From Castanea sativa (Eukaryota > Streptophyta > Magnoliopsida > Fagales > Fagaceae), in assembly GCF_040712315.1 (NCBI RefSeq), contig NC_134013.1:86496001-86560000 (forward strand): a stretch of DNA of 64,000 bases, in the 5' to 3' direction. Below the pieces are notes generated by a model that was not told the origin of the DNA, searched no databases, and was given only the letters and a program-made list of their open reading frames with translations. A program made the position numbers and the translations under genes. Shown one piece after another: positions 44,056 through 54,990 of the stretch (position 1 is the stretch's first letter; the number at the start of each line of letters is the position of its first letter).

Positions 44056-44813
44056 TGTGGGGAGGTAAAATGATTAAAATATGTATTTGGGCCTTGGGCC
44101 TGATTTGGTGGAGAAAGTCTATTCGAGCATAGCCTTTGAGGCTCGCAAACCAGTTCATGCTATAAGGGTTGAAGGAGTTGTCCGAGGAGGAGTATCTCCT
44201 CGGATGGGTCAAGTAAAGGTCATAGGACATGCTAAGGTGTTTGGAGGGAGAACTTTGGAAGATCTGTTGGGTAAAGGTATAATCCACGCGGTTATTAGAA
44301 GTAAGAGCGTATGATAAATATCAAAGAAGAAAAGGTTGCTACTACCACATTAAAGACCCTACACCTACCTCCCTGGCCGCATTAATGGAAAAATGACCTC
44401 TGAACAGTAATGTTCAGCCTTCCAGCTGGTGTTTGAAGACTTCAAGAAGGTGCCAGATGGGACAAGTATCTAATTGGAAGATCTGTTTTACACGTGGAAG
44501 AAGAAAGGAAGAAGAAAATGGATATAAAAGAAGAAGAGAGGTATGAGAAGGAGGGAAAAAAAAACGGTAGTTGTAATATTGTTCTTAAGGAGAGAAAGGC
44601 AGTACAATTGGTCCGAGAATTACGTCCAAGGAGAGTTTCTTTGCTATTTCCATCTATTGAACACACAAATAACAGCAATCTAGCCTGATTCTTCTCTTTA
44701 TCCAACATCCATAGTCTAGGTTTTAAGCCCACACTCTACAAATTTTATTGTATAAGGCTCTTTGGGCCTGAGTCCATCTAGTGATTAGATCAGGTACAAA
44801 TTGTACTCCTACA
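44056..44813 (+). repeat. Left LTR of Gypsy element
   Basis: Starts TGTGGGG and ends CTCCTACA. Contains 'ggatataaaagaag' (TATA-like, about 44,519) and a 3' region with 'tgtataaggctctttgggcc'. The small open frames inside it are LTR sequence, not genes. Confidence 0.92.
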
Positions 44814-44832
44814 ATTGGCGCCGTTTGTGGGA
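44814..44832 (+). other. Primer-binding site of Gypsy element
   Basis: ATTGGCGCCGTTTGTGGGA directly follows the left LTR. This motif is common in plant Gypsy elements. I did not assign the tRNA. Confidence 0.7.
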
Positions 44833-44859
44833 ACCTAGTGTGAAAGGAATTGGAACATT

Positions 44860-46135
44860 ATGGCAGGCTTAGGTTCGCGTCATGCAGAGTCCTAGGGGTC
44901 CCAGCGTGAGGATCACTTTGAGCGTCTCGAGTGTCAGAGGGATCGAAAGGGAAGTGTGCATACGGTACACCTCGATACAAGCCATTCGCGTGGTGGAAGC
45001 AAAGCCACCCATGAGGATGATGCCAAGGCCATGCAAAAGGAGATTGACCACCTTAAGAACAAATTATGCCGTGTCAAACGAAGGCAGGCCTCACCTCTTT
45101 CCAATCCTTCCTCTGAGGGTTCCCAGGGAAGCAGTTACAGTCCAAGGTCCAAGACTCCTCCTAGCGAAACCTTCTCTTATGAGAAGGATGAGCTTCCGGG
45201 TCGTAGGCATAAAAAGTTTCCCCCTAGGGGCTTAGGAAATGACGTTATGAGCAGGGCGTTGCATCAGCTCTCCAAGTCCCCTTTCTCACGTAGGATCGAA
45301 AAGGGAAAGCTTCCACGACAGTTCACCCAGCCCACTTTCACCATCTATAATGGCAAGACCGACCCAATTGAGCATGCGAGTCATTTTAATCAGAAGATGG
45401 TGGTACACTCTCAAAATGAAACCTTGATGTGCAAAGTCTTTCCCTCTAGCCTAGGACCTGTTGCTATGAGGTGGTTTAACGGGCTGAAAGCGAGTTCTGT
45501 TGATTCTTTCATGGAACTTACTAGGGCATTCGCGTCTCGATTCATTACATGCAATAGAGTTCCTCGGCCTTTGGACTCATTGTTGTCCATTGCCATGAGG
45601 GAGGGAGAAACCTTGAAAACGTATTCTGATAGATATAGGGAGATGTTTAATGAAATTGACGGCGATTTTGACGAAGTGGCGATTAACACCTTCAAGGTGA
45701 GCCTCCTAACTGATCACGATTTAAGGAAATCTCTAACCAAGAAGCCCGTGAGGAGTGTATGTTGGCTCATGGATCGCATTGACAAGTATAAAAGGGTTGA
45801 GGAAGACCAACAACAAGCTAAAGGTAAGGCGAAGGTTATCCCTCAAGAAAGGAGGGATTTCAAGTCGGATAGGTATAGTAACAACAGGCCGAGGAGAGAT
45901 TTCTCCGGGCAATCTGGCTCAACCACTCCTCAAGTAGTTAACACCGTATTCCGAGAACCAATGCACCAATTGTTGGAGAAAGTCCACAAGGAGCCCTACT
46001 TCAAGTGGCCTAGTAAGATGGCTAGGGACCCTACGAAGCGGAATCAGAACCTTTTTTGCCAATACCATTAGGATGTAGGCCATACTACTGAGAACTGCCG
46101 GACACTTTGGAATCATTTAGAATAGCTGGTCAGTG
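44860..46135 (+). pseudogene. gag polyprotein relic
   Basis: The frame opens at ATG44860 (MAGLGSRHAES) and meets TAG at 44,893. It is then open to TAG at 46,069, and again broken by TAG at 46,123. The core matches the plant retrotransposon gag domain (FTIYNGKTDP..., MRWFNGL..., FASRFITC, about residues 140-250 of the frame). A zinc-knuckle-like CxxHxxxGHxxExC spans the second stop. Each of the three TAGs stands where Gln (CAG) is expected from the family or context. A frameshift follows near 46,140. Confidence 0.85.
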
Positions 46136-46860
46136 AAGGAAAGTTTGTATCAACCCAACGGACAAGGAAACCATTCGGGTCCAAATAATCAGAAGAACAA
46201 CTCATCTCGACCACCTTTAGGAACGATTAATGCTATCTTCGCTGCACCTAGAAGGACTAGCTCTTGTCCTACAAGGGTGATGACGGTGTCACATACTCCA
46301 GCCAAGGAGTCTGGCTCGAGGCTAAAAAGGATCAAAAGGAGTACACCTATTTTAGGATTCTCAGATGAGGATAAAGTTGGGACCATTCAACCACATGACG
46401 ATGCCCTGGTGGTTACATTGAGGATAGGAAATTATGACATGAGGAGAGTGATGGTTGATCAGGGTAGTGGTGCGGATATTATGTACCCTGACTTATTCAA
46501 GGGGCTTAAGTTAAAGCTAGAGGATCTCACTCCCTATGATTCGCCGTTGATAAGCTTTGAAGGAAAGCTGTCATACCGAAGGGACAAATTCGTTTGCCCG
46601 TACAGTCGGGTCTGGAAATAATTGATGTAGATTTCATTGTGGTTGATGCATATTCCCCATACATGGCCATCGTCGCAAGGCCTTGGTTGCATGCTCTGGG
46701 TGTTGTCTTCTCGACTTTACATGTTAAGGTGAAGTTCCCTTTGGGTGGGTTGATTGAAGAAATTCTTGGGAGCCAATCAATGGCAAGGAAATGCATATCG
46801 ACTGCAGTGCTACATCAAGCCGAATCAGAATCCTCAGCCTCAGCTGTGAAAGACTTATAG
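46133..46860 (+). pseudogene. Retropepsin-like protease region (frameshifted)
   Basis: The first frame carries the aspartic protease active site in VMVDQGSGADIMYPDL (about 46,449-46,497), with DQGSG as usual for this plant lineage. The frame breaks at about 46,565-46,600, and the C-terminal half (VDAYSPY, ARPWLH) continues in another frame to TAG at 46,858-46,860. The residue order matches intact relatives, so a single small indel separates the halves. Confidence 0.85.
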
Positions 46861-46890
46861 CAATTAACAACTCTAGATGAGCCCGGTGCG

Positions 46891-48418
46891 GTGACAGCAG
46901 AGGAGACAACATGCAAAGAGTTAGAAAGATTTCTTATTGATGATGACCCTGAAAGATTCTTCCAGGTTGGTGGTCGGCTACCGCATCAAGAGAAAACGGA
47001 GTTGATTAAGTTTTTAAAAGATAATATTGACATGTTCGCATGGGATCCCTACGAGGCTCCGGGGGTTGACCCAAGCTTCATTTGCCATCATTTAAACATC
47101 AATCCTGCCGTTATTCCCAGGAGGCAACCACCTCGGCGTTCTTCCAAAGAACATGCTGAGGCCGTCAAGGAGGAAGTGCTCAGGCTCAAAAGGGCTAGGG
47201 CCATTAAAGAAGTTTTCTACCCGGAATGGTTGGCACATACTGTTGTAGTAAAAAAGAAGACCGAGAAGTGGAGAGTATGCGTGGACTTCACAAACCTGAA
47301 CAAAGCCTATCCCAAGGATTCATTCCCAATGCCTTGTATCGATCAGCTGGTGGACGCTACGGTTGGGCATCCTCGGATGAGTTTTTTGGATGCCTTCCAA
47401 GGTTATCACCAAATACCTTTGGCATTGGATGACCAGGAGAAAACCGCCTTCATTACTCCTACGGGAAATTATCACTATAAAGTAATGCCATTTGGTTTGA
47501 AAAATGCAGGGGCTACTTACCAAAGGATGATGACCAGGATGTTCGAGCCCCAGCTTGGAAAGACTATTGAGGTATATGTGGATGATATGGTGGTGAAGAG
47601 CAAAATGGTACCTATGCATGTGAAAGACTTAGATGACACCTTTCAAACCCTTAGGAAGTACAAGTTGCGCCTTCATGCCTCCAAGTGCTCTTTTGGGGTG
47701 GGCTCTGGTAATTTCCTAAGCTATATGGTGACTCATAAAGGAATAGAAGTAAATCCGGCACAGGTCAGGGCCATCCATGGCCTGCAACCACCTCGGAATC
47801 CGAAGGAAGTTCAGAAGTTGACGGGGATGACTGTTGCTCTCAGTAGGTTCATTTCTCGATCTGCTGATAGGTGCAGACCTTTTTTTCCAGTTGCTTAATA
47901 AGTGGAAGGGATTCCAATGGTCTAAGAAGTGTGCTTTGGTTTTTCAACAACTTAAAGAATATCTTTCCCGGCCACCCATCATGTCTCGGCCGGAGGTCGA
48001 TGAAGTCCTATTTGCATACATAGTTGTAGTTATCCATGCAATTAGTTTGGTTTTAATACAGGACGATAGTGGAGTACAGAGACCGGTTTACTACGTTAGC
48101 AAATCTTTGAATGAAGCCGAGGTGCGATATCTACCTTTGGAAAAGACGATTCTGGTCGTAGTTCATGCTACGCGGAAGCTTCCTCATTACTTCCAATCCC
48201 ACACCATTGTGGTTTTGACTCAACTTCCTCTCAAGTCGGTATTGCGAAATGCTGACTACTCAAGGAGGGTGGCCAAGTGGGGAACTATTCTGGGAGCCTT
48301 CAATATCAAATATATGCCTCGCACCTCCGTGAAAGGTCAAGTCCTTGCTGATTTAATGGTAGAATTCACCGAACCCTCATTAGAAGAAATACACAAGAGT
48401 TGCACAGGGATGAAATAG
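46891..48418 (+). pseudogene. Reverse transcriptase plus RNase H, integrase absent
   Basis: The RT frame at 46,891-47,898 has WRVCVDFTNLNKAYPKD, MSFLDAFQGYHQIPL, MPFGLKNAGATYQRMM and the catalytic YVDDM (about 47,573-47,587). A frameshift near 47,870-47,885 moves to the RNase H frame (RPVYYVSKSL, LPLEK, 'YFQSHTIVVLT', LADLMVEFTEP), ending at TAG 48,416-48,418. Nothing after that resembles integrase (no zinc-finger HHCC, no DDE). Coding similarity ends at the point where a Tat-type element would enter its second RNase H domain. Confidence 0.88.
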
Positions 48419-48792
48419 TTAGACGATTCTTCACGAGCTTTTTAGGAGGAAAGAGAATGAGTAATTCTTAGATGTGATTGATTTCTGAAAGGATGGATGG
48501 AGATTCAGTTTCCTAGGCATTTTGGCATGTGGAAGGCGGCCTCGAATCAAAGTTATCCCGTCCAAATTTTAAGAAGGACCCGGACCGTTGGATGCGCATC
48601 TCACCGTTGAACGTGGGGAACAAGACGTAACTTACAGTCATTAATGCGAGTATTCCGGGTTTCGAAGCATCAGGGGCGGTTAAAAAGAAGCGAGATGACC
48701 CCAACACGTGTGGCGGTTCGCAAAGTGTGTGGAGGCTGCGCTGTTGGTTCAAAACTCCATTTATCTCCTCGGATAGGGGGAAAATGAAGTTT

Positions 48793-48803
48793 TGAGGGGC
48801 TAT
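48793..48803 (+). other. Polypurine tract of Gypsy element
   Basis: 'tgaggggctat' lies just before the right LTR, the usual position and composition for plus-strand priming. Confidence 0.6.
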
Positions 48804-49134
48804 TGTGGGGGGTAAAATGATTAAAATATGTATTTGGGTCTTGGGCCTGATTTGGTGGAGAAAGCCTGTCGAGCATAGCCTTTGAGGCCCGCAAACCAGT
48901 TCATGCTATAAGGGTTGGAGGAGCTATCCGAGGAGAAGTATATCCTTGGATGGGTTAAGTAAAGGTCATAGGACATGCTAAGGTGTTTGGAGGGAGAACT
49001 CCGGAAGATCTGTTGGGTAAAGGCATGATCCACGCGGTTATTGGAAGTAAAAGCATATGATAAATATCAAAGGGGAAAAGGCTGCTACCACCACATTAAA
49101 GACCCTGTACCTACCTCCCTGGCCACATTAATGG

Positions 49135-50488
49135 TAGGGGTGTCAATTTGGGTTAGCGTGTCGGGTTCGTATCGTGTCAAGGTAGGGGTATTTGACTAAA
49201 TGGCTCAACCCTAACCCGACCCATTTAATAATCGTGTCATGATCCTTCAACCCTAACCCGACCTATTAATAAGGCTGGTTGACCTGACCCAACCCATTTA
49301 ACACGCTTAATAAATGAGTCGCGTTGGATTGACATGAATGTAACACAACCCATTTCAACCTACATAATATGTTAAGATGTTGTGTGCGTGTGTACTTAGG
49401 GAGTGTTGTGCTCAGTAGTTGTGCATGTAATTGTACTTTGCTTAGTCACATGCTATACAGGTGCAAGGCATAAGTGAGTAATTGAGAATTAGTTAATAAG
49501 GTGGTTAGAGTTGGTCAGAGTTAGTTAAGTGAGTAGTTACGGATTAGAGGATTTGGGAATTGGTTGTAATTGTATATAACTCCAATTGTTGACAGAGAAT
49601 GGGTAAGCATAGAATGAATTCAGTTTCTTCCCTCAAAGTCTTTTCTAATCTTGCTCTGTTTGGAGGAGGTTACCCTCAAAGCTAACCAACACTTCTTCTT
49701 TCTCCCTTTCCATTTCTTGCAATCTTTCTAATTTACCAAGCTCTTAACATAATATTAAATATAAAATCCATCTAGAAATAATGTTTTTTACATCCCAAAA
49801 GCAATGCATACACTTCAAGTCTTCAACCCACATTCAAAATAATATAGTTCAACAAAAATATAACATTCATCTAGAAATAAGTTCTTTACACTCTAAAAGA
49901 AGTGTATACACTTAAACTCAAATTCAAAATAAGATAGTTAAACAAAAGTGAAATAATGTAGTTCAACAAAAATATAATATCCTTGGAACTCACCAAATGC
50001 TAAGTATCAATATTGAAAAAATTGGAACAAACAGTATATTAATCCTGATGATGACTACAATTATCATCCATAGATTCTTTGTTGATGTCCAAATTCATAA
50101 CATCTTCCACAAGCTCATCCAATTTCATTTGTACAAGTTCTATGCCAAAAAATATATATAAGTATTAGTAGTTACAAAATATGATCATGCCTCAACAGTT
50201 TTAAAAGCAACACCCATTAGATCTAGTTTATAAACTATCTCAATAAACCCACTTGCAATATATGCAGACGATGTCCAACACTAATACAAACACAAAAATA
50301 AATAAATAAAAACACACGGCACAAGACAAAAGCTACAACCATGGCCTTAATTAACAATTAATATATCTCATATATTAATAGAGGCATATGGGTTCAAAGT
50401 TTGTAGAACAAAAACATTATGCATAAAAAATTACTACAAAATTTTGAAATACCAAGAAAACGGTTTTCTTTAATTCTAAAACTCACTA

Positions 50489-50543
<55 letters not shown>

Positions 50544-50633
50544 AATAAATGATTTTAAACTTTGAGTTTGAGAATTGGGCATGAGTTTATACCAAGAAAA
50601 CAATTTTCTTTAATTCTAAAACTCACTAAAAAC

Positions 50634-50677
<44 letters not shown>

Positions 50678-50767
50678 AATAAATGATTTTAAACTTTGAG
50701 TTTGAGAATTGGGCGTGAGTTTATACCAAGAAAACAGTTTTCTTTAATTCTAAAACTCACTAAAAAC

Positions 50768-50829
<62 letters not shown>

Positions 50830-51347
50830 AATAAATGATTTTAAACTTTGAGTTTGAGAATTGGGCGTGAGTTTATAAAATAGTAGAGTGAGTAGTACAG
50901 CTGAAATAAAAAAAAAATAAAAAAATTAGATATTTTCAAGAAGGTTTAGAGATTTAGGGTTTGTAGGGTTTAGAGATTTATGATTTGTAAAGTTTCAATT
51001 TTCAATTATATCCCTTATAAGTTTTTGTAATTACTTACATTTCTTTTTAAAAAATATATGTTGGATAGGTATTTGACAAATCTAAAATAATTTGAATATT
51101 TATTTGTAATACGAGTTAAACGGGTTATGTTAAGTAGGTCATTTCGGGCTGACACAAATAAATTAGCATGTCAAACGTGTCTATTGCGGGTTACACAGGT
51201 TGACCCGCTTATGACACGTTTCTTATCGTGTCGATTTTGGGTCGACCCATTTATGACCCAAACCCATTAAGGCCCAACCCTAACCCGCAAAAATCCGAAT
51301 CGGATTCGTGTCCTGTTCACGGGTTGGGTCGAACATTGACACCCCTA
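49135..51347. mobile_element. Nested non-autonomous hAT-type transposon (2.2 kb)
   Basis: Perfect 13-bp terminal inverted repeats (TAGGGGTGTCAAT at the left, ATTGACACCCCTA at the right) are flanked by an 8-bp duplication ATTAATGG (49,127-49,134 and 51,348-51,355). Subterminal regions are rich in 'acccgacc', 'aacccatt' and 'gggttg' words on both strands, as in hAT subterminal binding sites. No transposase frame is seen. The interior holds a GA-containing minisatellite. It is younger than the Gypsy element it interrupts. Confidence 0.9.
50451..50875 (+). repeat. Three-unit minisatellite with embedded (GA)n
   Basis: Units 50,451-50,590, 50,591-50,724 and 50,725-50,875 each read 'accaagaaaac.gttttcttt', then 'aaactcactaaaaa.atg', a (GA)n run of different length, then 'caataaatgattttaaactt' through 'gagtttata'. 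They are nearly identical outside the GA runs. Confidence 0.92.
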
Positions 51348-52139
51348 ATTAATGGAGAAATGACCACTGAACAGTAATGTTCAGCCTTCCAGTTGGTGTT
51401 TGAAGACTTCAAGAAGGTGCCGGATGGGACAAGTATCTAATTGAAAGATCTATGTTACACGTGGAAGAAGAAAGGAAGAAGAAAATGGATATAAAAGAAG
51501 AAGAGAGGTATGAGAAGGAGGGAAAAAAAAAACGGTAGTTGTAATATTGTTCTTAAGGAGAGAAAGGCAGTACAATTGGTCCGGGGATTACGTCCGAGGA
51601 GAGTTTCTTTGCTATTTTCATCTATTGAACACGCGGATAACGGCAATCTAGCCTAATTCTTCTCTTTATCCAACATTCATAGTCTAGGTTTTAAGCCCAC
51701 ATTCTACAAATTTTATTGTATAAGGATTTTGGACTTGAGTCCGTCTAGTGATTGGATCGGGTACAAATTGTGCTCCTACAAAAAGTATAAAATTAAATAA
51801 ATAAATAAAACCTCAATGAAAACAAATCCAAACTTTAAAGGTTAAAAACATGATTTAGCTTGTCTATATATATTATATATAATAGACGAAGCTGAGAGAA
51901 AGTTGGTTCCTGCATTTAAGTACATGTTGACAAATATGATAACTACCTATTTAAAATTTAGATACGTATATAGTTTTTAAAAAAATAGTCGTACGTTACA
52001 ATAGTTGGCTTTTTAAACCCTGCCACGTTGCATCATTTCAATATCATTAAAATTTTAACTTTTACTTCTACAACACCATTTGAAAGCATCCCACTATAAA
52101 TAAAAAAAATAAAAGGCTCAAACCAAACGTTAGACAAAA

Positions 52140-52384
52140 AAAGCATCCGCTGTTTCCATTCGTTAAACACAAGCCGGCCAAAAGAAAAACCCTTCCTTGC
52201 CGATTTGCTTTGCAGTTTGCCTCATGTTCTATTTCCTTTCTGCAACAGAAAACTTGCCCACTTAGATTTCTGCCATCAAGTCAAATTAGAGTCACAAGAG
52301 AACAATCGTTATATCGTACGAAAATTCTTTTAATAACCATTTGGAATTAGCCGATACAGAAGGAGAGAGGACGATAGAGAGACG
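52140..52384 (+). other. Exon-like segment 1 inside the Helitron (5'-UTR-like)
   Basis: Less AT-rich than its surroundings. It ends ..gagagacg before a consensus donor GTAAGT at 52,385, followed by a T-rich intron-like stretch. It looks like the first non-coding exon of a plant gene. No long ORF. The 5' limit is a guess. Confidence 0.4.
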
Positions 52385-53007
52385 GTAAGTTTGAATAACC
52401 AGTTCTGTCATCACCATTAGGGCCTCTGCCCATAAGTTCTGTTTTTAATTTTACAAATTGGGGTTTTTTTTGGGAGAATCATTTGGGCGTTATTTATGAT
52501 TCGGGTATTTTGGTTTGATCGGTTATGATTTAGGTTTTTCGGGTAGAAGTAGTTTTGTTTAATTTATGTTGATAGACGGGTTAGATTTGGTTTTATCTCT
52601 TACCCTATTGTCTTCTTTAGGTTTGCTGTTAATTTAGGGATTTGAAATCAGGGAAACTACCTAGAAGATCAAATTCTAAATGAATTGTTATTAGGAATTT
52701 TTAGTTTCTGGGTTTGTATCAAATTGTGTTATTAGGAATTTTCAGTTTCTGGGTTTTGTTCCTTTGCTTTCATGAATTTCAGTTTCATATTTTGTTTTTG
52801 CCTATTTGGGTTGCATTCGTTTTGGGTATTTGTTTAAAATCAACATGCATGACTTTTTATTTATGTTGTTTTTTTTACAATTGGTATTTATTTCATTCCT
52901 TCTTTCTATGTTTTTGTTTCTGATGTTCTCTTTGTTCGTTTTTGTCAAGTTATTTGAGTGCTTTTTATTAAAAAATTAAAATAAAATATAATTTTTTTCC
53001 CTTGCAG

Positions 53008-53085
53008 TTGCGATACATAGGCTGCAATTCACAGATCATAGTGATTGAGGCATTGCATTAGAACGAGTACCAAAAATTTTGAAAG
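53008..53085 (+). other. Exon-like segment 2 inside the Helitron
   Basis: Bounded by a polypyrimidine tract plus TTGCAG acceptor and by a GAAAG/GTAAGT donor. The 78 bp have stops in several frames. Together with segment 1 it resembles a 5' UTR with an intron. Confidence 0.4.
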
Positions 53086-54739
53086 GTAAGTTTTTACGAA
53101 TGTTAACGTTTAAATACCCACGCCGGTTCAGTATGTAACGTGTTTATCTACCTTCTTATATACTGTTTCTTCTCTTCAAATTTTCCCTTTTATTGTTATG
53201 CTCTTTTTCCTCTGTGGGAAGAAACCCAGTGACGCTTGATGAGAAAGAATAGAGGCCTGCCTTCACTAGCCTGCCACCACTGGTCAGCCAGCGAAATCAC
53301 TACCGGTAAAACTGATTTCTTTATTTTTTTCCCTTTCAGTTGTACTGCTTTGGATTTTATTTCTTAATCTTCTTCTCCTTTACTATTATAGAGTGATCGG
53401 GGAATTGAACCTTTAATTAGCAGTAGTTGGATTTGAAATAAACTCATTCTATTTTGTAGAATAGATTAGGTGATTATGTTGGTTGTCATTACTCAGTAGG
53501 ATGTTATTATCTCATTAGCCAATTGTTTTGGCTATTTTAATTCTAATTAGTTTGCTATTTGAATTATTTTCAATTGGATGTAATACATATCATGGCTGTA
53601 TTTTATACAGAAAGGTATAGAAATAAAGATCATTAGAAAAATTAAACCAACACTGTCTTTTCTCTCATTAAGGAGATTAGACATCTCAAATTGACTAAAA
53701 TCCTCTGTTCTTTTCGGTTGCTAAGGAAATTTTGCATGCAAGTTACTCATATGCAGTCAACGGATAATTTTGATAGAGGAGGTACAGTACTTTGTCCTAA
53801 TTTACTGTCGGTAAATGTATGATATAACACATAAAGTTGTTAATCTAAGCTTGTTTTATATTCTCTTTTTTTGTGCCTTCATCATCATTGTTGTTGATGA
53901 TGCTTATTACAAAGCCAGTACCCGTTTTCTTTCTGTTTTCATTGGTGGATAGGATTTTCTTTTTTTTGACTTTATGGTTTTCATTTGGTAAAAGTTTGGG
54001 TTTTAATTATTACCAAAATGAGAGGGTGAAAAACTATTCTCTTTCTTTGAATAGTGATCACCTCAATTTGTAAAAGAAACTCTAAATTCCACTATTGGCT
54101 ACAACCTGTTAAATCTTCTAATTGTTGATGTATGCTACAAGATCTCATATTACTTCATTGGTAGATAGGATTTTATTTTTAGCAAATTTATGTATTTCAT
54201 TTGATATAAGTTTGGGCTTTAAGTTTTCCAAAAAAAAGTGGATTTAAAACTGTTCTCTTTCTTTGAATTTGTTTTCAATACTATCAGATTTTTTTTGGTA
54301 ATTGTATTGTCAAAGCTATTGATATGTTTTTGTATTTTAATCTGCAATTACCAGTCCTGTTTAGTGCCTATGATTATGTTTGATGATAAGTTAGAATTAA
54401 AGCTTTTAATTTTGAATGTAAAAGTCTAACTTTATATAGGTTCTCAAAAAATATAATTGGGAAACTTCTTTACAACAATGGAGAGGGGAATTTGAACCAT
54501 GTTTATCCTATAAGTTAAAGCAACTACCTTATGCAATAAACATATAAATATAATGCATTTTGGCTAAATTTTGATGCGTTTTGAGATGATACAATTATGT
54601 AATTTGATTTATGTTATCGAGATCTAATCTATAATTTTACATTGAAATTTTATTCATAATGTTCTACTCATACCAAAAGAATATGTTCTACAGAGTGCAA
54701 AGGCAGATATTAATGTGGAGAAGGTTTTCTTTTCAAAAG

Positions 54740-54990
54740 CAAGGGTTCTTTTTTTTTTTTTTTTTTGAGATCAAAGATATAAAGCTTTATTAAGATAGCA
54801 GAAATACTACAAGTTGAGTTACAAAATGGAACAGTGGACCCCCAGATAGTAAAACACAGGTCTATATTCAACAGGGCAGGGGCCATGAAAAAAGAAAAAA
54901 TATGCAGCAATGGGATACAATAGAGAAACAAAGGATGCTCAAGTTGTTTGTGCTGTCATGAGGTGCTGGTAATCAGTTAAGAGACCCGAA
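54740..54990 (-). mobile_element. A-tailed retroposon fragment
   Basis: A T run (54,749-54,766, a poly(A) tail on the minus strand) is followed by 'gagatcaaagatataaagct' and 'ttattaagatagcagaaata', resembling a LINE or processed-transcript 3' end. The inland limit is unclear and no domain is recognised. Confidence 0.4.

Larger units (their letters stand above)
44056..51780 (+). mobile_element. Complete but decayed Ty3/Gypsy LTR retrotransposon (with nested hAT)
   Basis: LTRs 44,056-44,813 (758 bp) and 48,804-51,780 (about 756 bp without the nested insertion), both TG...CA, are flanked by a perfect target duplication AAAAG (44,051-44,055 and 51,781-51,785). Order inside: primer-binding-like ATTGGCGCC, gag with a zinc knuckle, aspartic protease, RT with YVDDM, RNase H, then about 385 bp non-coding to the purine-rich tract. 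There is no integrase and no second RNase H-like domain. The RT-after-protease order and domain sequences mark Gypsy. A Tat-like lineage is an inference. Stops and at least three frameshifts make it non-functional. The two LTRs differ by roughly two dozen changes in their first 330 bp, mostly transitions, so the insertion is not recent. Confidence 0.92.
48804..51780 (+). repeat. Right LTR of Gypsy element, split by a hAT insertion
   Basis: The first part, 48,804-49,134, and the last part, 51,356-51,780, align with 44,056-44,387 and 44,388-44,813 of the left LTR. The intervening 2.2 kb is a nested transposon plus an 8-bp duplication. Confidence 0.92.

Noticed and set aside
44081..44732. ORFs on both strands in the left Gypsy LTR
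   Set aside because: LTR sequence; equivalents recur in the right LTR and contain no domain.
51863..51864. Certain 5' end of the Helitron
   Set aside because: The host base before TC is G, not A. I keep this as the best candidate but do not treat it as proven.
52714..54429. Phe/Leu-rich ORFs inside the Helitron
   Set aside because: They lie in T-rich intron-like DNA, their composition explains the open frames, and no domain is visible.
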